This document shows positions 16,271 to 24,220 of a DNA stretch of 64,000 nucleotides, in pieces (position 1 is the first letter of the stretch; each line of letters opens with the position of its first letter). The stretch is from the NCBI RefSeq assembly GCF_001704155.1, contig NZ_CP016294.1:2353501-2417500 (forward strand), written 5' to 3'. Source of the stretch: Stenotrophomonas rhizophila (GTDB taxonomy: Bacteria; Pseudomonadota; Gammaproteobacteria; Xanthomonadales; Xanthomonadaceae). A program made the position numbers and the translations under genes. The notes beneath the pieces were generated by a model. The model made no database searches. It saw only the letters and a program-made list of their open reading frames with translations, and had not been told where the DNA came from.

Positions 16271-18319
16271 ATGCACGTTGCACCCCCCACGCTTGCCCCT
16301 TCGCTGGCCGCCCTGACCGCGGCCATTGCCTTGGCCCTGTCCGCACAGGTCCACGCCCACGGCGACGCCGCAACCGACGCAAGAGACCTCGACACCGTAG
16401 TGGTCACCGCCACCGGTGCCCAGCAGTGGATCAAGGACGCCCCGGCCAGCATCAGCGTGATCACCCGCCAGGAGATCGAGCGCAAGCCGGTGACAAGCAT
16501 CGGCCAGCTGCTCAGCACGGTGCCGGGCGTGACCGGTGGCTACGCGCTGTCTGGTGCGCAGTCGAAGATCCGCCTGCGCGGCCTGCCCGAGCAGTACACC
16601 CTGATCCTGATCGACGGCCGCCGCCAGGGCAATTCGTCCGGCGTGAACTACCGCGATGACCTGGGGCCGCAGGATCTGAACTGGCTGTCGCCGGACATGA
16701 TCGAACGCATCGAAGTGGTGCGTGGCCCGATGTCGTCGCTGTACGGCTCCGACGCCATGGGCGGGGTAATCAACATCATCACCCGCAAGATCGCCCCGGA
16801 ATGGGGTGGCTCGGTCACCTTCAACTACAGCAAGCCCGATTCGTCCACGCGCGGAAACACCACCCAGATGGGCGCGCTGTTCAGCGGCCCGCTCACGGAA
16901 AGCCTGGGCCTGCGCATCGGCGCCAACGTGACCGATCGCGAATCCGATCGTGGCCGTGGCCAGACGCCGGGCACCAAGGCCGAGAACGCCAACGCGCTGC
17001 TCAACTGGGCGATCAACGGCGACCACACCATGGGCTTCGAAGCCATCCATGGCGTGCAGCGCAACAGCGGGGGCGGCGATGTCGGCGCATGGGGCCTGTC
17101 CAAGCTGGTGCATACCGGCTACGTCGTGACCCATGACGGCCGCTATGGCGATGCCAGCACTTCGAAATCCACCCTGACCCAGAACGATTACGAGGACAAG
17201 GGCAGCCAGGTCGGCAACCACGCCAAGGAAACCGTGTTCGATACCGCCTTCGCCACCGGCTTCCACCTGGGCTTCGAGCATCGCTTGAACGTGGGTGGCC
17301 AGTGGAAGCGCGAGGAACTGCAGAACACCGACACCATCGGCACCGTGCCGGTGACCTGGAGCGGCAGCGGCCGAATCAGCCCGACCAACGAGGCCGATTC
17401 GTGGGCGCTGTTCGCCGAAGACCACATCACCCTGCATGAGCGCTTCACGCTCACCCTGGGCCTGCGCTGGGACAACACCGAAAACTACGACGACAACCTG
17501 AGCCCGCGCATCTACGGCGTGTGGCACCCGTCCGATGACTGGACCGTGCGCGGTGGCGTATCGCAGGGCTTCCGTGCGCCGAACCTGAAACAGGGCAGCG
17601 CCGGCGCGGCCACCCAGTCAGGCGGCAACGGCTGCCGCAGCCTCACCGTGGAAGGCTGGACCAACCGCTCGGTCAGCGCCGATGGCACCACCGGCTGCTA
17701 CATGGCCGGCAACCCGAACCTGGAACCGGAAACCAGCACGAACTACGAGCTGGGCGTCGGCTTCGACCGCGGCGGCTGGTCGGCCTCGGCCACTTACTTC
17801 CTCACCGATTTCGACGACAAGATCGAACAGGTGCCGCTGCGCGAGATTGCCGGCTACGACTCCAGCTTCGTCAACGGTTTCTGGTGGACGGTGGCGCAGA
17901 ACATCCAGAAGGCGCGCACCCGCGGCGTGGAAGCCAGCGTCACCGTGCCCCTGCACGAGCGCCTGAGCTGGACCACCAACGCCACCCGCATGCTGGAATC
18001 CAAGAACCGCACCACCGGCGCGAACCTGCTGGTGGTACCGAAGATCACCGCCAACACCTCGCTGGACTGGCAGGTGACCGAGGCGTGGTCGTTGAACCTG
18101 AGCGCGCAGCACATCGGCGAACAGCTGGTCTCCAGCACCAGCTCGACCTTCGCCAAGGCGTACACCACGTGGGACCTGGTGACCGGGTTCAACGTCAACG
18201 AGAACCTGACCCTCCGCGCAGGCGTGCTGAACGCCGGCGACGTCTCCACCATCGACGAAGGCAACAACTACGACGGCGGTGCGCGCACCTTCTTCGTCGG
18301 TGCCACGGCGCGGTTCTGA
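16271..18319 (+). CDS. TonB-dependent outer-membrane receptor (FepA/BfrA-like)
   Basis: The product has 682 residues from ATG 16271 with AGGAG (16258-16262) upstream. A signal peptide (LAALTAAIALALSAQVHA) leads to a TonB box region LDTVVVTATG and a complete plug domain (SISVITRQEIERKP, IRLRGLPEQYTLILIDGRRQG, IEVVRGPMSSLYGSDAMGGVINIIT). The barrel contains the C-terminal marker GVLNAGDVSTID and ends in the outer-membrane sorting signal with terminal Phe (VGATARF). The plug and barrel resemble ferric-catechol siderophore receptors, so iron-siderophore uptake is the best guess, but the ligand is not proven. The mature N-terminus starts with HAHGD. It is convergent with the next receptor, five bases apart. 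Confidence 0.92.
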   Translation: MHVAPPTLAPSLAALTAAIALALSAQVHAHGDAATDARDLDTVVVTATGAQQWIKDAPASISVITRQEIERKPVTSIGQLLSTVPGVTGGYALSGAQSKIRLRGLPEQYTLILIDGRRQGNSSGVNYRDDLGPQDLNWLSPDMIERIEVVRGPMSSLYGSDAMGGVINIITRKIAPEWGGSVTFNYSKPDSSTRGNTTQMGALFSGPLTESLGLRIGANVTDRESDRGRGQTPGTKAENANALLNWAINGDHTMGFEAIHGVQRNSGGGDVGAWGLSKLVHTGYVVTHDGRYGDASTSKSTLTQNDYEDKGSQVGNHAKETVFDTAFATGFHLGFEHRLNVGGQWKREELQNTDTIGTVPVTWSGSGRISPTNEADSWALFAEDHITLHERFTLTLGLRWDNTENYDDNLSPRIYGVWHPSDDWTVRGGVSQGFRAPNLKQGSAGAATQSGGNGCRSLTVEGWTNRSVSADGTTGCYMAGNPNLEPETSTNYELGVGFDRGGWSASATYFLTDFDDKIEQVPLREIAGYDSSFVNGFWWTVAQNIQKARTRGVEASVTVPLHERLSWTTNATRMLESKNRTTGANLLVVPKITANTSLDWQVTEAWSLNLSAQHIGEQLVSSTSSTFAKAYTTWDLVTGFNVNENLTLRAGVLNAGDVSTIDEGNNYDGGARTFFVGATARF

Positions 18320-18323
18320 TCCA

Positions 18324-20369
18324 TCAGAGCTTCATGTTGAAGGCGATATGGAGCGAACGCCCCGCAGCCGGTGAGAACATCGGCTGCGGTTGCTCCCAGA
18401 AGAAGCTGTCGTACCACGCATAGTCGTACTTCCGGTCGGTGGCGTTCTTCATCTGCAGATCCACGCTCCAGCGGGGATTGATGTCATAGCGGGCGCTCAG
18501 GTCGAGCACGGCGAAACCGCCGTACTTGCCGGCCACATTGCGCTCTTCCAGGTAGTAGTCTCCCTGCGCCCTGCCCTGCAGCCCGAACTGAAGTGCTTCG
18601 GTAGCCTGGTAATCCAGGCCGATGTTGCTGATGTAACGCGGGGTGGCGGCCACTTCGCGGCCCTCCAGCGATACGCTGGCATCGCGACCATCGCGCTCGA
18701 TCTTGGCCTCCTGGTACGCGTGGGACGCCCATACCGTCCACTTCTCGCCTACCTGCGCGCTGATCTGCGCATCCACGCCACGGCGGCGGGTCTTGCCCAG
18801 GGTCACGGTGGTGCCGGTGGCGGGCATGTTGGAGACCTCGTTGGCCGCATCCTGCTGCCATACCGCGATGCGCGCCTGGCTGCCGGCGAACGGGCTGAAC
18901 TTCATGCCCAGCTCCATGCCGGTGTTGGTGGACGGGCTCATGGCGCCCTGCCCCGGCGTGAGGTAAGCCGGCGCCGTGGAGCCGGTCAGCACCTGGAAGG
19001 TGCGGCCCCAGTTGGCATAGACATTGGTGCTGTCGGTGAAGGCATAGACCACGCTCAGCTTGGGTTGGTCGATGGTGCCGTAGCGCTGCAGCGGGCCGGT
19101 GATGCCGCCCGGCAGGCGGGTGTCACCATCAAAACGGTCCACCCGGTAGGCCGGCACGATCTTCAGCGCCTCGATGGGCTGGTAGATCGCCTGCACATAC
19201 GCGCCGTAGTTGTCGAAGGTGTGGCGGTCGTCGTTCTGCACGCGTGCGGGGGTGGCGCTGAAGTCGGTGGGCTCGGCATAGCTGAATCGCTCGCGGATGT
19301 AACCGTTGTCCTGGTGCTCGACATTTACCCCGGCTTCCAGCGTAAGCGTGGCGCCGGGCTGCCAGGTCAGCGTGGTGAGCATGCCGGTCTGCTTTTCGTC
19401 CCACAAACGGCGCTGGCGCGGCGCATTGCCGGTGCGCAGGTCGCTGAAGGTCACCCGGCGGTCGTCTTCGTAGCGGTTGTAGTACAGCTTGCTGCCCAGG
19501 AACAGGGTGTCGGCCAGCTTGAGGTCCATGTGCACGCCGATCTGGCGCATGTCGCGGTCGTCGCCATCATTGGCGTTGCGCAGCTGCGAGCCGCGGCGGT
19601 CGGTCCGCAGTTCTTCAGCCGTCATGAAGCCCGGTTCATCGGCTTCGTGGTGGTAGGCGCGTGCGGTGAGGCCAATGCGCATGCCGTCGTCCAGGTTTCC
19701 GTAGAACCACTTGCCACCGATGGCGTACTTGCGTGAGCTGTCATGGTCACGGTACCCGTTCGAGGCCTGGGTGCCGATGAAGTAGTTCTGCGCAAACCCG
19801 TCGCTTTCCCGGCCAATGGCCAACTGCGCATCGCGGGTGTTGTAGCTGCCGTAGCCGAACCGTCCGTCGGTGTAGTTGCCGCCTTGGCGCGTGCCGAAGT
19901 TCACGTTGCCGCCAATGTTGTGCAGGCCATAACGCGGGTCGTTGGTGCCACGCACCACTTCGATGAAACTGATTTCCAGCGGGAACAGCATGTCGATGAA
20001 GCGCTGGTTGCCGCTGTTGACGTTGCTGGGCACGCCGTCGATCAGCGTCTTGATCGCGTTGAGGTAGCCCTCGCCATTGAAAGCGCGGAAGCTGACCTTG
20101 CCCGATTCGGCGCCCTGGCGGGTTTCGGTGAGCTGGATGCCGGGCATCTGGCCGAGCAGTTCCCAGCTGTGCGAGACGTTCTTGTCCTCGATCTGGTCGG
20201 CGCCAAGCACGTCCACAGAGGTCAGCACCTGGTGGGCGGTGAGCTGGCCTTCGGTGTGCTGGTGCACATCGACCTTGCCGAGGGTGAGTGCGGAGTCAGA
20301 CGACTGGGCGCGGGATTCGGGGGCAAAAACGACGGCGGCGACGGCCGTCACCAAGGCAAGGCGTTTCAT
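18324..20369 (-). CDS. TonB-dependent outer-membrane receptor, possibly zinc-regulated
   Basis: The product has 681 residues from ATG 20369. A short signal (MKRLALVTAVAAVVFAPESRAQ) is followed by a TonB box-like LGKVDVHQH, a plug (SVDVLGADQIEDKN, LGQMPGIQLTETRQG, RAFNGEGYLNAIKTLIDGVPS, EVVRGTNDPRYGLHNIGGNVNFGTR) and a full 22-strand-sized barrel. The terminal residue is Leu (FNMKL), not the usual Phe. The plug carries His pairs (VHQHTEGQLTAHQ) and a barrel loop has YHHEADE, which would suit a metal or metal-chelate ligand. A Zur-box-like palindrome lies 53 bases upstream. Ligand unknown; zinc or zincophore uptake is inference from the operator. Confidence 0.9.
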   Translation of the reverse strand: MKRLALVTAVAAVVFAPESRAQSSDSALTLGKVDVHQHTEGQLTAHQVLTSVDVLGADQIEDKNVSHSWELLGQMPGIQLTETRQGAESGKVSFRAFNGEGYLNAIKTLIDGVPSNVNSGNQRFIDMLFPLEISFIEVVRGTNDPRYGLHNIGGNVNFGTRQGGNYTDGRFGYGSYNTRDAQLAIGRESDGFAQNYFIGTQASNGYRDHDSSRKYAIGGKWFYGNLDDGMRIGLTARAYHHEADEPGFMTAEELRTDRRGSQLRNANDGDDRDMRQIGVHMDLKLADTLFLGSKLYYNRYEDDRRVTFSDLRTGNAPRQRRLWDEKQTGMLTTLTWQPGATLTLEAGVNVEHQDNGYIRERFSYAEPTDFSATPARVQNDDRHTFDNYGAYVQAIYQPIEALKIVPAYRVDRFDGDTRLPGGITGPLQRYGTIDQPKLSVVYAFTDSTNVYANWGRTFQVLTGSTAPAYLTPGQGAMSPSTNTGMELGMKFSPFAGSQARIAVWQQDAANEVSNMPATGTTVTLGKTRRRGVDAQISAQVGEKWTVWASHAYQEAKIERDGRDASVSLEGREVAATPRYISNIGLDYQATEALQFGLQGRAQGDYYLEERNVAGKYGGFAVLDLSARYDINPRWSVDLQMKNATDRKYDYAWYDSFFWEQPQPMFSPAAGRSLHIAFNMKL

Positions 20370-20421
20370 TTAGAGGAAGGCGTCACAAATCTGGAGGGGA
20401 GGCCTGATGCCGGCCCGGGCG

Positions 20422-20446
20422 TGTAATGTGACACTATAACATTACA
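20422..20446. promoter_or_regulatory. Zur-box-like palindrome in the divergent promoter region
   Basis: TGTAATGT (20422-20429) and ACATTACA (20439-20446) are perfect 8-base inverted arms around a 9-base AT-rich core (GACACTATA). The central 23 bases match the commonly cited gammaproteobacterial Zur consensus (GAAATGTTATA-N-TATAACATTTC, from memory) at about 18 positions. It sits 53 bases from the receptor start (20369) and 80 bases from the GGDEF gene start (20526), so it could act on either, more probably the receptor. Confidence 0.55.
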
Positions 20447-20525
20447 ACTATGCGGTTCTGCAGCAGCTTCACCAACTGCTTCCGGCCCGGTGCCTACGAT
20501 GGCGGCAGATGCTGCGGAGGAACCC

Positions 20526-21737
20526 ATGACCGAACGTGCACGCCTGCACCAGGAGTTGCTGAGAAGCCAAGCCTTCCTGGAGCAGACCAATACACTGGCC
20601 AAGGTGGGCGGCTGGGAGCTGGCGCTGGACACCAATACGCTGTCCTGGACCCGTGAGACCCATTTGATCCATGGCGTACCCGAGGACTTCGATCCGAATG
20701 TGGGTGCCGCCCTGTCTTTCTACCCGCAACCGGGCCGAGAGCAGCTGGAGGCAGCGATCGCCGCATGTGCCGCCGATGGCTCGCCCATCGACCTGACGCT
20801 TCGCGCCATCACCGCTGCTGGCGAACGCAGCTGGTTGCATATCGTAGGAAAGCGCGTTGAGGACGCGACCGGCGCACGCTTGATCGGCGCCATCCAGGAC
20901 GTCACGGAACAACGCTCCGCCGTGGATGCACTGGAGCAGAGCGAAGCGCGTTACCGCCGCCTGTTCCAGCACAGCCTGGGCCTGATCTGCACGCACACGC
21001 TGTCCGGGGAGATCACGTCCGTGAATCCTGCGGCCTCGCTGTCACTGGGCCGCCCCGAAGCCGAGCTGCTGGGGCGTTCATTGGCAGAGATCATTCCGCT
21101 GGAACGCCAGGATCAGCTCCAGTACTACCTGCAACGCGTCGCGGAGAACCAGAGCGACTCCGGCCTGATGGAGCTGGTGGCCGACGATGGCTCACGCCGC
21201 TATTGGGCGTACCACAACGTGCTCGACACCGAAGCTGACCCGCCGTACGTGCTGGGCCACGCGCAGGACATCACCACCCAGCACCTGCAGGAGCGCCAGC
21301 TGCTGGAGATGGCGATCCGCGATCCGCTGACCCGCTCGTTCAACCGGCGCTACCTGGCCGAACTCGCACAGCAGCAACTGGAAGCGTGGGGCTGCCTGGT
21401 GTTCGACCTGGACCACTTCAAGGAAATCAACGACACCCAGGGGCATGCGCACGGCGACTCGGTGCTGGTCGAGTTCGTGGCGTTCCTTTCCAGCCCGCTG
21501 GAAGAAAACGAGGTGGTGGTGCGCCTGGGCGGCGATGAGTTCCTGGTGTTCGTACCCGGCGCCAGGATGGAGCGGCTGCAGGTACTGGAAGAGACCTACC
21601 AGGCGCGCGCCCACCTCGCACCGGTCCGCTTCTCAGGCGGCTGCGCCATCAGCCGCCCCTCCGAAACCGTCGCCGACACCATCAACCGCGCAGACATGAA
21701 GCTCTATGAGCGCCGCCGCCGCGAACGACCGGAGTGA
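20526..21737 (+). CDS. PAS-PAS-GGDEF diguanylate cyclase
   Basis: The product has 403 residues from ATG 20526 with GGAGG upstream; no signal peptide or membrane segment is visible. Two PAS folds (about residues 10-130, with LAKVGGWELALDTNTLSW and AIQDVTEQRSAVDALEQSE; and about 130-255, with SEARYRRLFQHSLGLI and LGHAQDITTQHLQE) precede a GGDEF domain (about 255-403) with DPLTRSFNRRYL, DLDHFKEINDTQGH and the active-site RLGGDEF, consistent with c-di-GMP synthesis. The inhibitory I-site RxxD upstream of GGDEF is not present (LEENEVVVRLGGDEF). The stimulus is unknown. A 194-bp imperfect copy of bases 20773-20966 of this gene lies at 23225-23418. Confidence 0.9.
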   Translation: MTERARLHQELLRSQAFLEQTNTLAKVGGWELALDTNTLSWTRETHLIHGVPEDFDPNVGAALSFYPQPGREQLEAAIAACAADGSPIDLTLRAITAAGERSWLHIVGKRVEDATGARLIGAIQDVTEQRSAVDALEQSEARYRRLFQHSLGLICTHTLSGEITSVNPAASLSLGRPEAELLGRSLAEIIPLERQDQLQYYLQRVAENQSDSGLMELVADDGSRRYWAYHNVLDTEADPPYVLGHAQDITTQHLQERQLLEMAIRDPLTRSFNRRYLAELAQQQLEAWGCLVFDLDHFKEINDTQGHAHGDSVLVEFVAFLSSPLEENEVVVRLGGDEFLVFVPGARMERLQVLEETYQARAHLAPVRFSGGCAISRPSETVADTINRADMKLYERRRRERPE

Positions 21738-22018
21738 AGCAGCCCCACAACCAGGACCGCAGCCCACAGCGCCAGCCACGCAGGCAATAGCCACCCATCA
21801 AAGATCTCTTCGCGCGGGATGACCGAGATACGGAAGCCGATCCACGCCAGGACGACGACCAGCAGCGGCGCCACCACCGTTCCGCGCCATGCAAAGAACG
21901 CGGCCGCCGGCAACGAGATGATCGGGAAGAACACGCCGCCACCGAACGGCGCGGCTCCAACCATCGCGAAGAATGCCGCCGCCAGCACCAGCAACCACGC
22001 CATCACCTTGATAAGCAT
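21704..22018 (-). CDS. Small integral membrane protein
   Basis: The product has 104 residues with three hydrophobic segments: MLIKVMAWLLVLAAAFFAMVG, VFFPIISLPAAAFFAW with VVAPLLVVVLAWIGF, and WLLPAWLALWAAVLVVGLL, ending in a basic tail (HSGRSRRRRS). GGAAGGAG about 9 bases before the ATG at 22018 supports the start. It overlaps the GGDEF gene end by 34 bases in convergent orientation. Family not recognised. Confidence 0.78.
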   Translation of the reverse strand: MLIKVMAWLLVLAAAFFAMVGAAPFGGGVFFPIISLPAAAFFAWRGTVVAPLLVVVLAWIGFRISVIPREEIFDGWLLPAWLALWAAVLVVGLLHSGRSRRRRS

Positions 22019-22168
22019 CCTGCATCACTCCTTCCGTCCAGTACCGACCACGAAGCCTTAACCTGCCTTGCTTATCCTAGCAGCGCGCTGCAGGAACAAC
22101 GCCCGGCGCATCAATCGTTCCGCTCGGCTTGATCGAGAGAAGCAATCGAACACTGCAAAGGAGTCGCA

Positions 22169-22444
22169 ATGAAGAAGCTGCACGCTGCCGTTCTTGCCGG
22201 ATGCCTGCTGGGCATGAGTCCCCTCGCCTTCGCGGAGGTCGCCAACCTGACCAACAGCGCCGACGGCGCCAACCGCGACGCAGGCATCGCCGCGGTCAAG
22301 AAGAAGCTGCAGGACGCCTGCACAGAGCGCAAGGGCACGCCGGATGCAGCCTCCTTTGAGGTGGTCTTCGAGAAGACCAGCGAGAACCCGAACGTGCCCA
22401 AGCCGTACTACGTCGACGGTAAGATGAAGTGCGATTTGCCGTAA
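22169..22444 (+). CDS. Small secreted protein, unknown function
   Basis: The product has 91 residues from ATG 22169 with AAGGAG at good spacing. A signal peptide (MKKLHAAVLAGCLLGMSPLAFA) precedes a 68-residue mature part that begins EVANLTNSADGANRDAGIAAVKKKLQDAC and ends DGKMKCDLP. The two mature cysteines could pair in the periplasm. I do not recognise the family. After it, 22445-22580 holds no gene I can see. Confidence 0.72.
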   Translation: MKKLHAAVLAGCLLGMSPLAFAEVANLTNSADGANRDAGIAAVKKKLQDACTERKGTPDAASFEVVFEKTSENPNVPKPYYVDGKMKCDLP

Positions 22445-22580
22445 GCCATTCAGCACTGCGACAACGCCATCTTTAGTCCCGCCAGCGCCGCGCGCCTGAC
22501 CTTCCGGGCAGCGGCTGACGGCCATTCCCGCAGTTCATGGATTGCGTCGGCAGCAACCCCTAGCCACCCTTTGGATTACC

Positions 22581-22772
22581 TCAAAGTCCGCGCAAGGTAT
22601 CGTTGTAGGCACCGCAACTGCATCTCATGAACATTGCGGACTGATTCGGCGCAGTGATCTCAATCAACGCATCGCATCGCTCGCAACGAACCGTAGAAAC
22701 AGAGCCATCCTTCATAAATTCAGCGAGCGCCGATTCAAACGTCTGGAACGCAGGAACGACCACGTCAGTCAT
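22581..22772 (-). CDS. Small zinc-ribbon protein, toxin/immunity-associated candidate
   Basis: The product has 63 residues from ATG 22772, with GGAG about nine bases upstream. It contains VRCERCDALIEI and FMRCSCGAYNDTLRGL, two CxxC knuckles separated by about 18 residues, a clear zinc ribbon. Similar short proteins are, from memory, seen as unnamed neighbours of polymorphic-toxin immunity genes, so I read it as part of the accessory patch rather than the core genome. Its local composition is lower GC than the flanks. Confidence 0.65.
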   Translation of the reverse strand: MTDVVVPAFQTFESALAEFMKDGSVSTVRCERCDALIEITAPNQSAMFMRCSCGAYNDTLRGL

Positions 22773-22850
22773 CTTATTGATTCTCCATCCTGTCCATCAC
22801 GCGGCCAGAGAGTGGGCTTCCATCGCCAAATAAAACCCCATCCAAGGCCG

Positions 22851-23171
22851 CTACTTCGGATATCTCGGATCGCGCACCATCGCGCTGAATATTCTTACCC
22901 AAAACAACTCGCCAATCAATGCGTGCCCACTTTCCTTGCTCGCGGAATAAGCTCGCTCAATTACACTACAGAAGATCAAGTATTGATCAGCGGGCAGTAG
23001 CACTGCAGAAATAAAGTTCATTGCGCCTTCGTCAAAAGGGCTGAAGACTTCCGCACAAAGATCCTCCTCCCCCAGCAAAAATGCATCCCGAATGATATCG
23101 GCTATACGATTGAACTGAAACGTACTCAGCCCTACTGAATTACCTTCTCCAAACACGATAGAACCGGCCAT
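22851..23171 (-). CDS. Hypothetical protein, probable immunity-type protein
   Basis: The product has 106 residues from ATG 23171 (GAGGT just upstream). There is no signal peptide, and no motif I recognise. It is acidic and helical (FNRIADIIRDAFLLGEEDLCAEVFSPFDEGAMNFISAVLLPAD), and the GC content drops clearly here. Acidic, single-domain, no-signal proteins of this size in a patch next to an HNH toxin are typical immunity proteins, so an orphan immunity role is my inference. The gap to the zinc-ribbon gene is 78 bases. Confidence 0.6.
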   Translation of the reverse strand: MAGSIVFGEGNSVGLSTFQFNRIADIIRDAFLLGEEDLCAEVFSPFDEGAMNFISAVLLPADQYLIFCSVIERAYSASKESGHALIGELFWVRIFSAMVRDPRYPK

Positions 23172-23206
23172 TGTTACCTCACCATTATGACTTGCGCCTA
23201 CTGTTT

Positions 23207-23418
23207 ATTTAGAGGAAGGCGTCACCGATGGCTCGGCCATCGACCTGAAGCTTCGCGCCATCACCGCTGCTGGCGAACGCAGCTGGTTGCATATCTTGGG
23301 AAAGTGCGTTGAGGACGCGACCGGCGCACGCTTGATCGGCGCCATCCAGGACGTCACGGAACAACGCTCCGCCGTGGATGCACTGGCGCAGAGCGAAGCG
23401 CGTTACCGCCGCCTGTTC
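23207..23418 (+). pseudogene. Broken duplicate of the GGDEF gene (PAS fragment) with a displaced upstream piece
   Basis: Bases 23225-23418 reproduce bases 20773-20966 of the PAS-PAS-GGDEF gene (offset 2452) without indels and with about seven substitutions. Immediately before it, 23207-23225 is an exact 19-base copy of 20368-20386, the region at the start codon of the upstream TonB receptor. So this piece is a duplicate of roughly 20368-20966 from which 20387-20772 has been lost. It encodes about 64 residues of PAS (up to RYRRLF) without a start codon, then runs on in unrelated sequence to a stop, so it is not expected to be functional. Confidence 0.88.
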
Positions 23419-23440
23419 GAGACCCAACCGACACCTGAAT

Positions 23441-23698
23441 TTACTGCCAAGACGCAATCTCACTAAACTTCTGCGCGATGAATGTCGCGAAGTCAGGTGC
23501 TACGTCGACTGCTGTCGGGTCTTCCGTGTCAACTTCAACAACCCGGGCACCGATACGCAAAAGGAACTCAACATAGTCTTCTGGCAACCCGGGATGCTGT
23601 TCCCGCAACGATACTGCCTTCTCGCTCGAAACGGAGACAAGCCTCTTCAACAAAGCGTCTATGCCTTGAATATCGTTCAATCGCCCGTAATCAGTCAT
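23441..23698 (-). CDS. SUKH (SMI1/KNR4) family immunity protein
   Basis: The product has 85 residues from ATG 23698 (AAGGCGAGGCGAG upstream). It has the SUKH core: an N-terminal helix with LLKRLVSVSSEKAVSLREQHPG, the signature LPEDYVEFLLRIGA and the ending DFATFIAQKFSEI. SUKH proteins are the commonest immunity partners of nuclease toxins delivered by contact-dependent, Rhs or type VI systems. It overlaps the upstream HNH toxin gene by eight bases on the same strand, the expected toxin-immunity arrangement. It is shorter than many SUKH proteins (about 130-150 residues), so it may be a compact version or partly eroded. Confidence 0.78.
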   Translation of the reverse strand: MTDYGRLNDIQGIDALLKRLVSVSSEKAVSLREQHPGLPEDYVEFLLRIGARVVEVDTEDPTAVDVAPDFATFIAQKFSEIASWQ

Positions 23699-24053
23699 TC
23701 TCGCCTCGCCTTACGAATAGATCTCTGCCAAGCGACCCTGACCTGTGGATGGCCGCCTGATGTTGATCAGGGTACCTCGCCGGGTGAGTATTCCACCCTT
23801 CATTCGGCCCTCCATAACCAAGCTCTATGACGTGATGGGCTTCATAGTGCTGACCAACTCTTCTGCTGACTTCCCCGGATTTGCTGATTACTGGCTGCGA
23901 ATAGGTTGGCCATACCTGGCCGGTGTTGCGCTCCCACTCTGCCATGAGGTCGCCCTTAAATCGACCGAATTCAGATCGACTCTTCGCTGCAGCCTCCTTT
24001 GATATGGGGCCGTATTGATTCCTCTGAACTGCCTCCACCATCGATGGTTTCAC
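23691..24053 (-). CDS. Orphan HNH nuclease toxin C-terminal module
   Basis: The product has 120 residues from GTG 24053 (weak GGAG upstream); ATG 24041 is an alternative. An in-frame TAG about 30 bases upstream of the GTG closes the frame, so no Rhs, FhaB or VgrG carrier is attached. The charged N-terminal half (SKSRSEFGRFKGDLMAEWERNT-like) leads to a compact HNH/EndoVII motif: YEAHHVIELGYGG, NEGWNTHPARYPDQHQAAIHRSGS. The paired His and the later Asn/His suit a metal-dependent nuclease of the AHH/GHH type. Without a leader or carrier it looks like a displaced toxin tip cassette. Its immunity gene overlaps downstream. Confidence 0.72.
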   Translation of the reverse strand: MKPSMVEAVQRNQYGPISKEAAAKSRSEFGRFKGDLMAEWERNTGQVWPTYSQPVISKSGEVSRRVGQHYEAHHVIELGYGGPNEGWNTHPARYPDQHQAAIHRSGSLGRDLFVRRGEND

Positions 24054-24220
24054 CGAGCTCCGAGCCGTCCCCTTGTGGGGACATCCAGCGTTGCGCTAAA
24101 AGGTTTAGCCCCTGAGGCCGCGCCTGCCGGAAACGCCCATCACCCCGGCCGTGCCCCGCTGCTATAGTTCATCCATCGTGACGGGCACCCCGCCCGTCGT
24201 TGGATCACAGGGAGCGGGTC

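Noticed and set aside
22445..22580. Possible small gene between the secreted protein and the zinc-ribbon gene
   Set aside because: No frame with a start, Shine-Dalgarno site and reasonable length; antisense frames here are shadows of the GC-rich flank.
23209..23463. Minus-strand ORF within the GGDEF duplicate fragment
   Set aside because: It is the same antisense shadow found opposite 20469-20996 in the intact GGDEF gene, carried over by the duplication.
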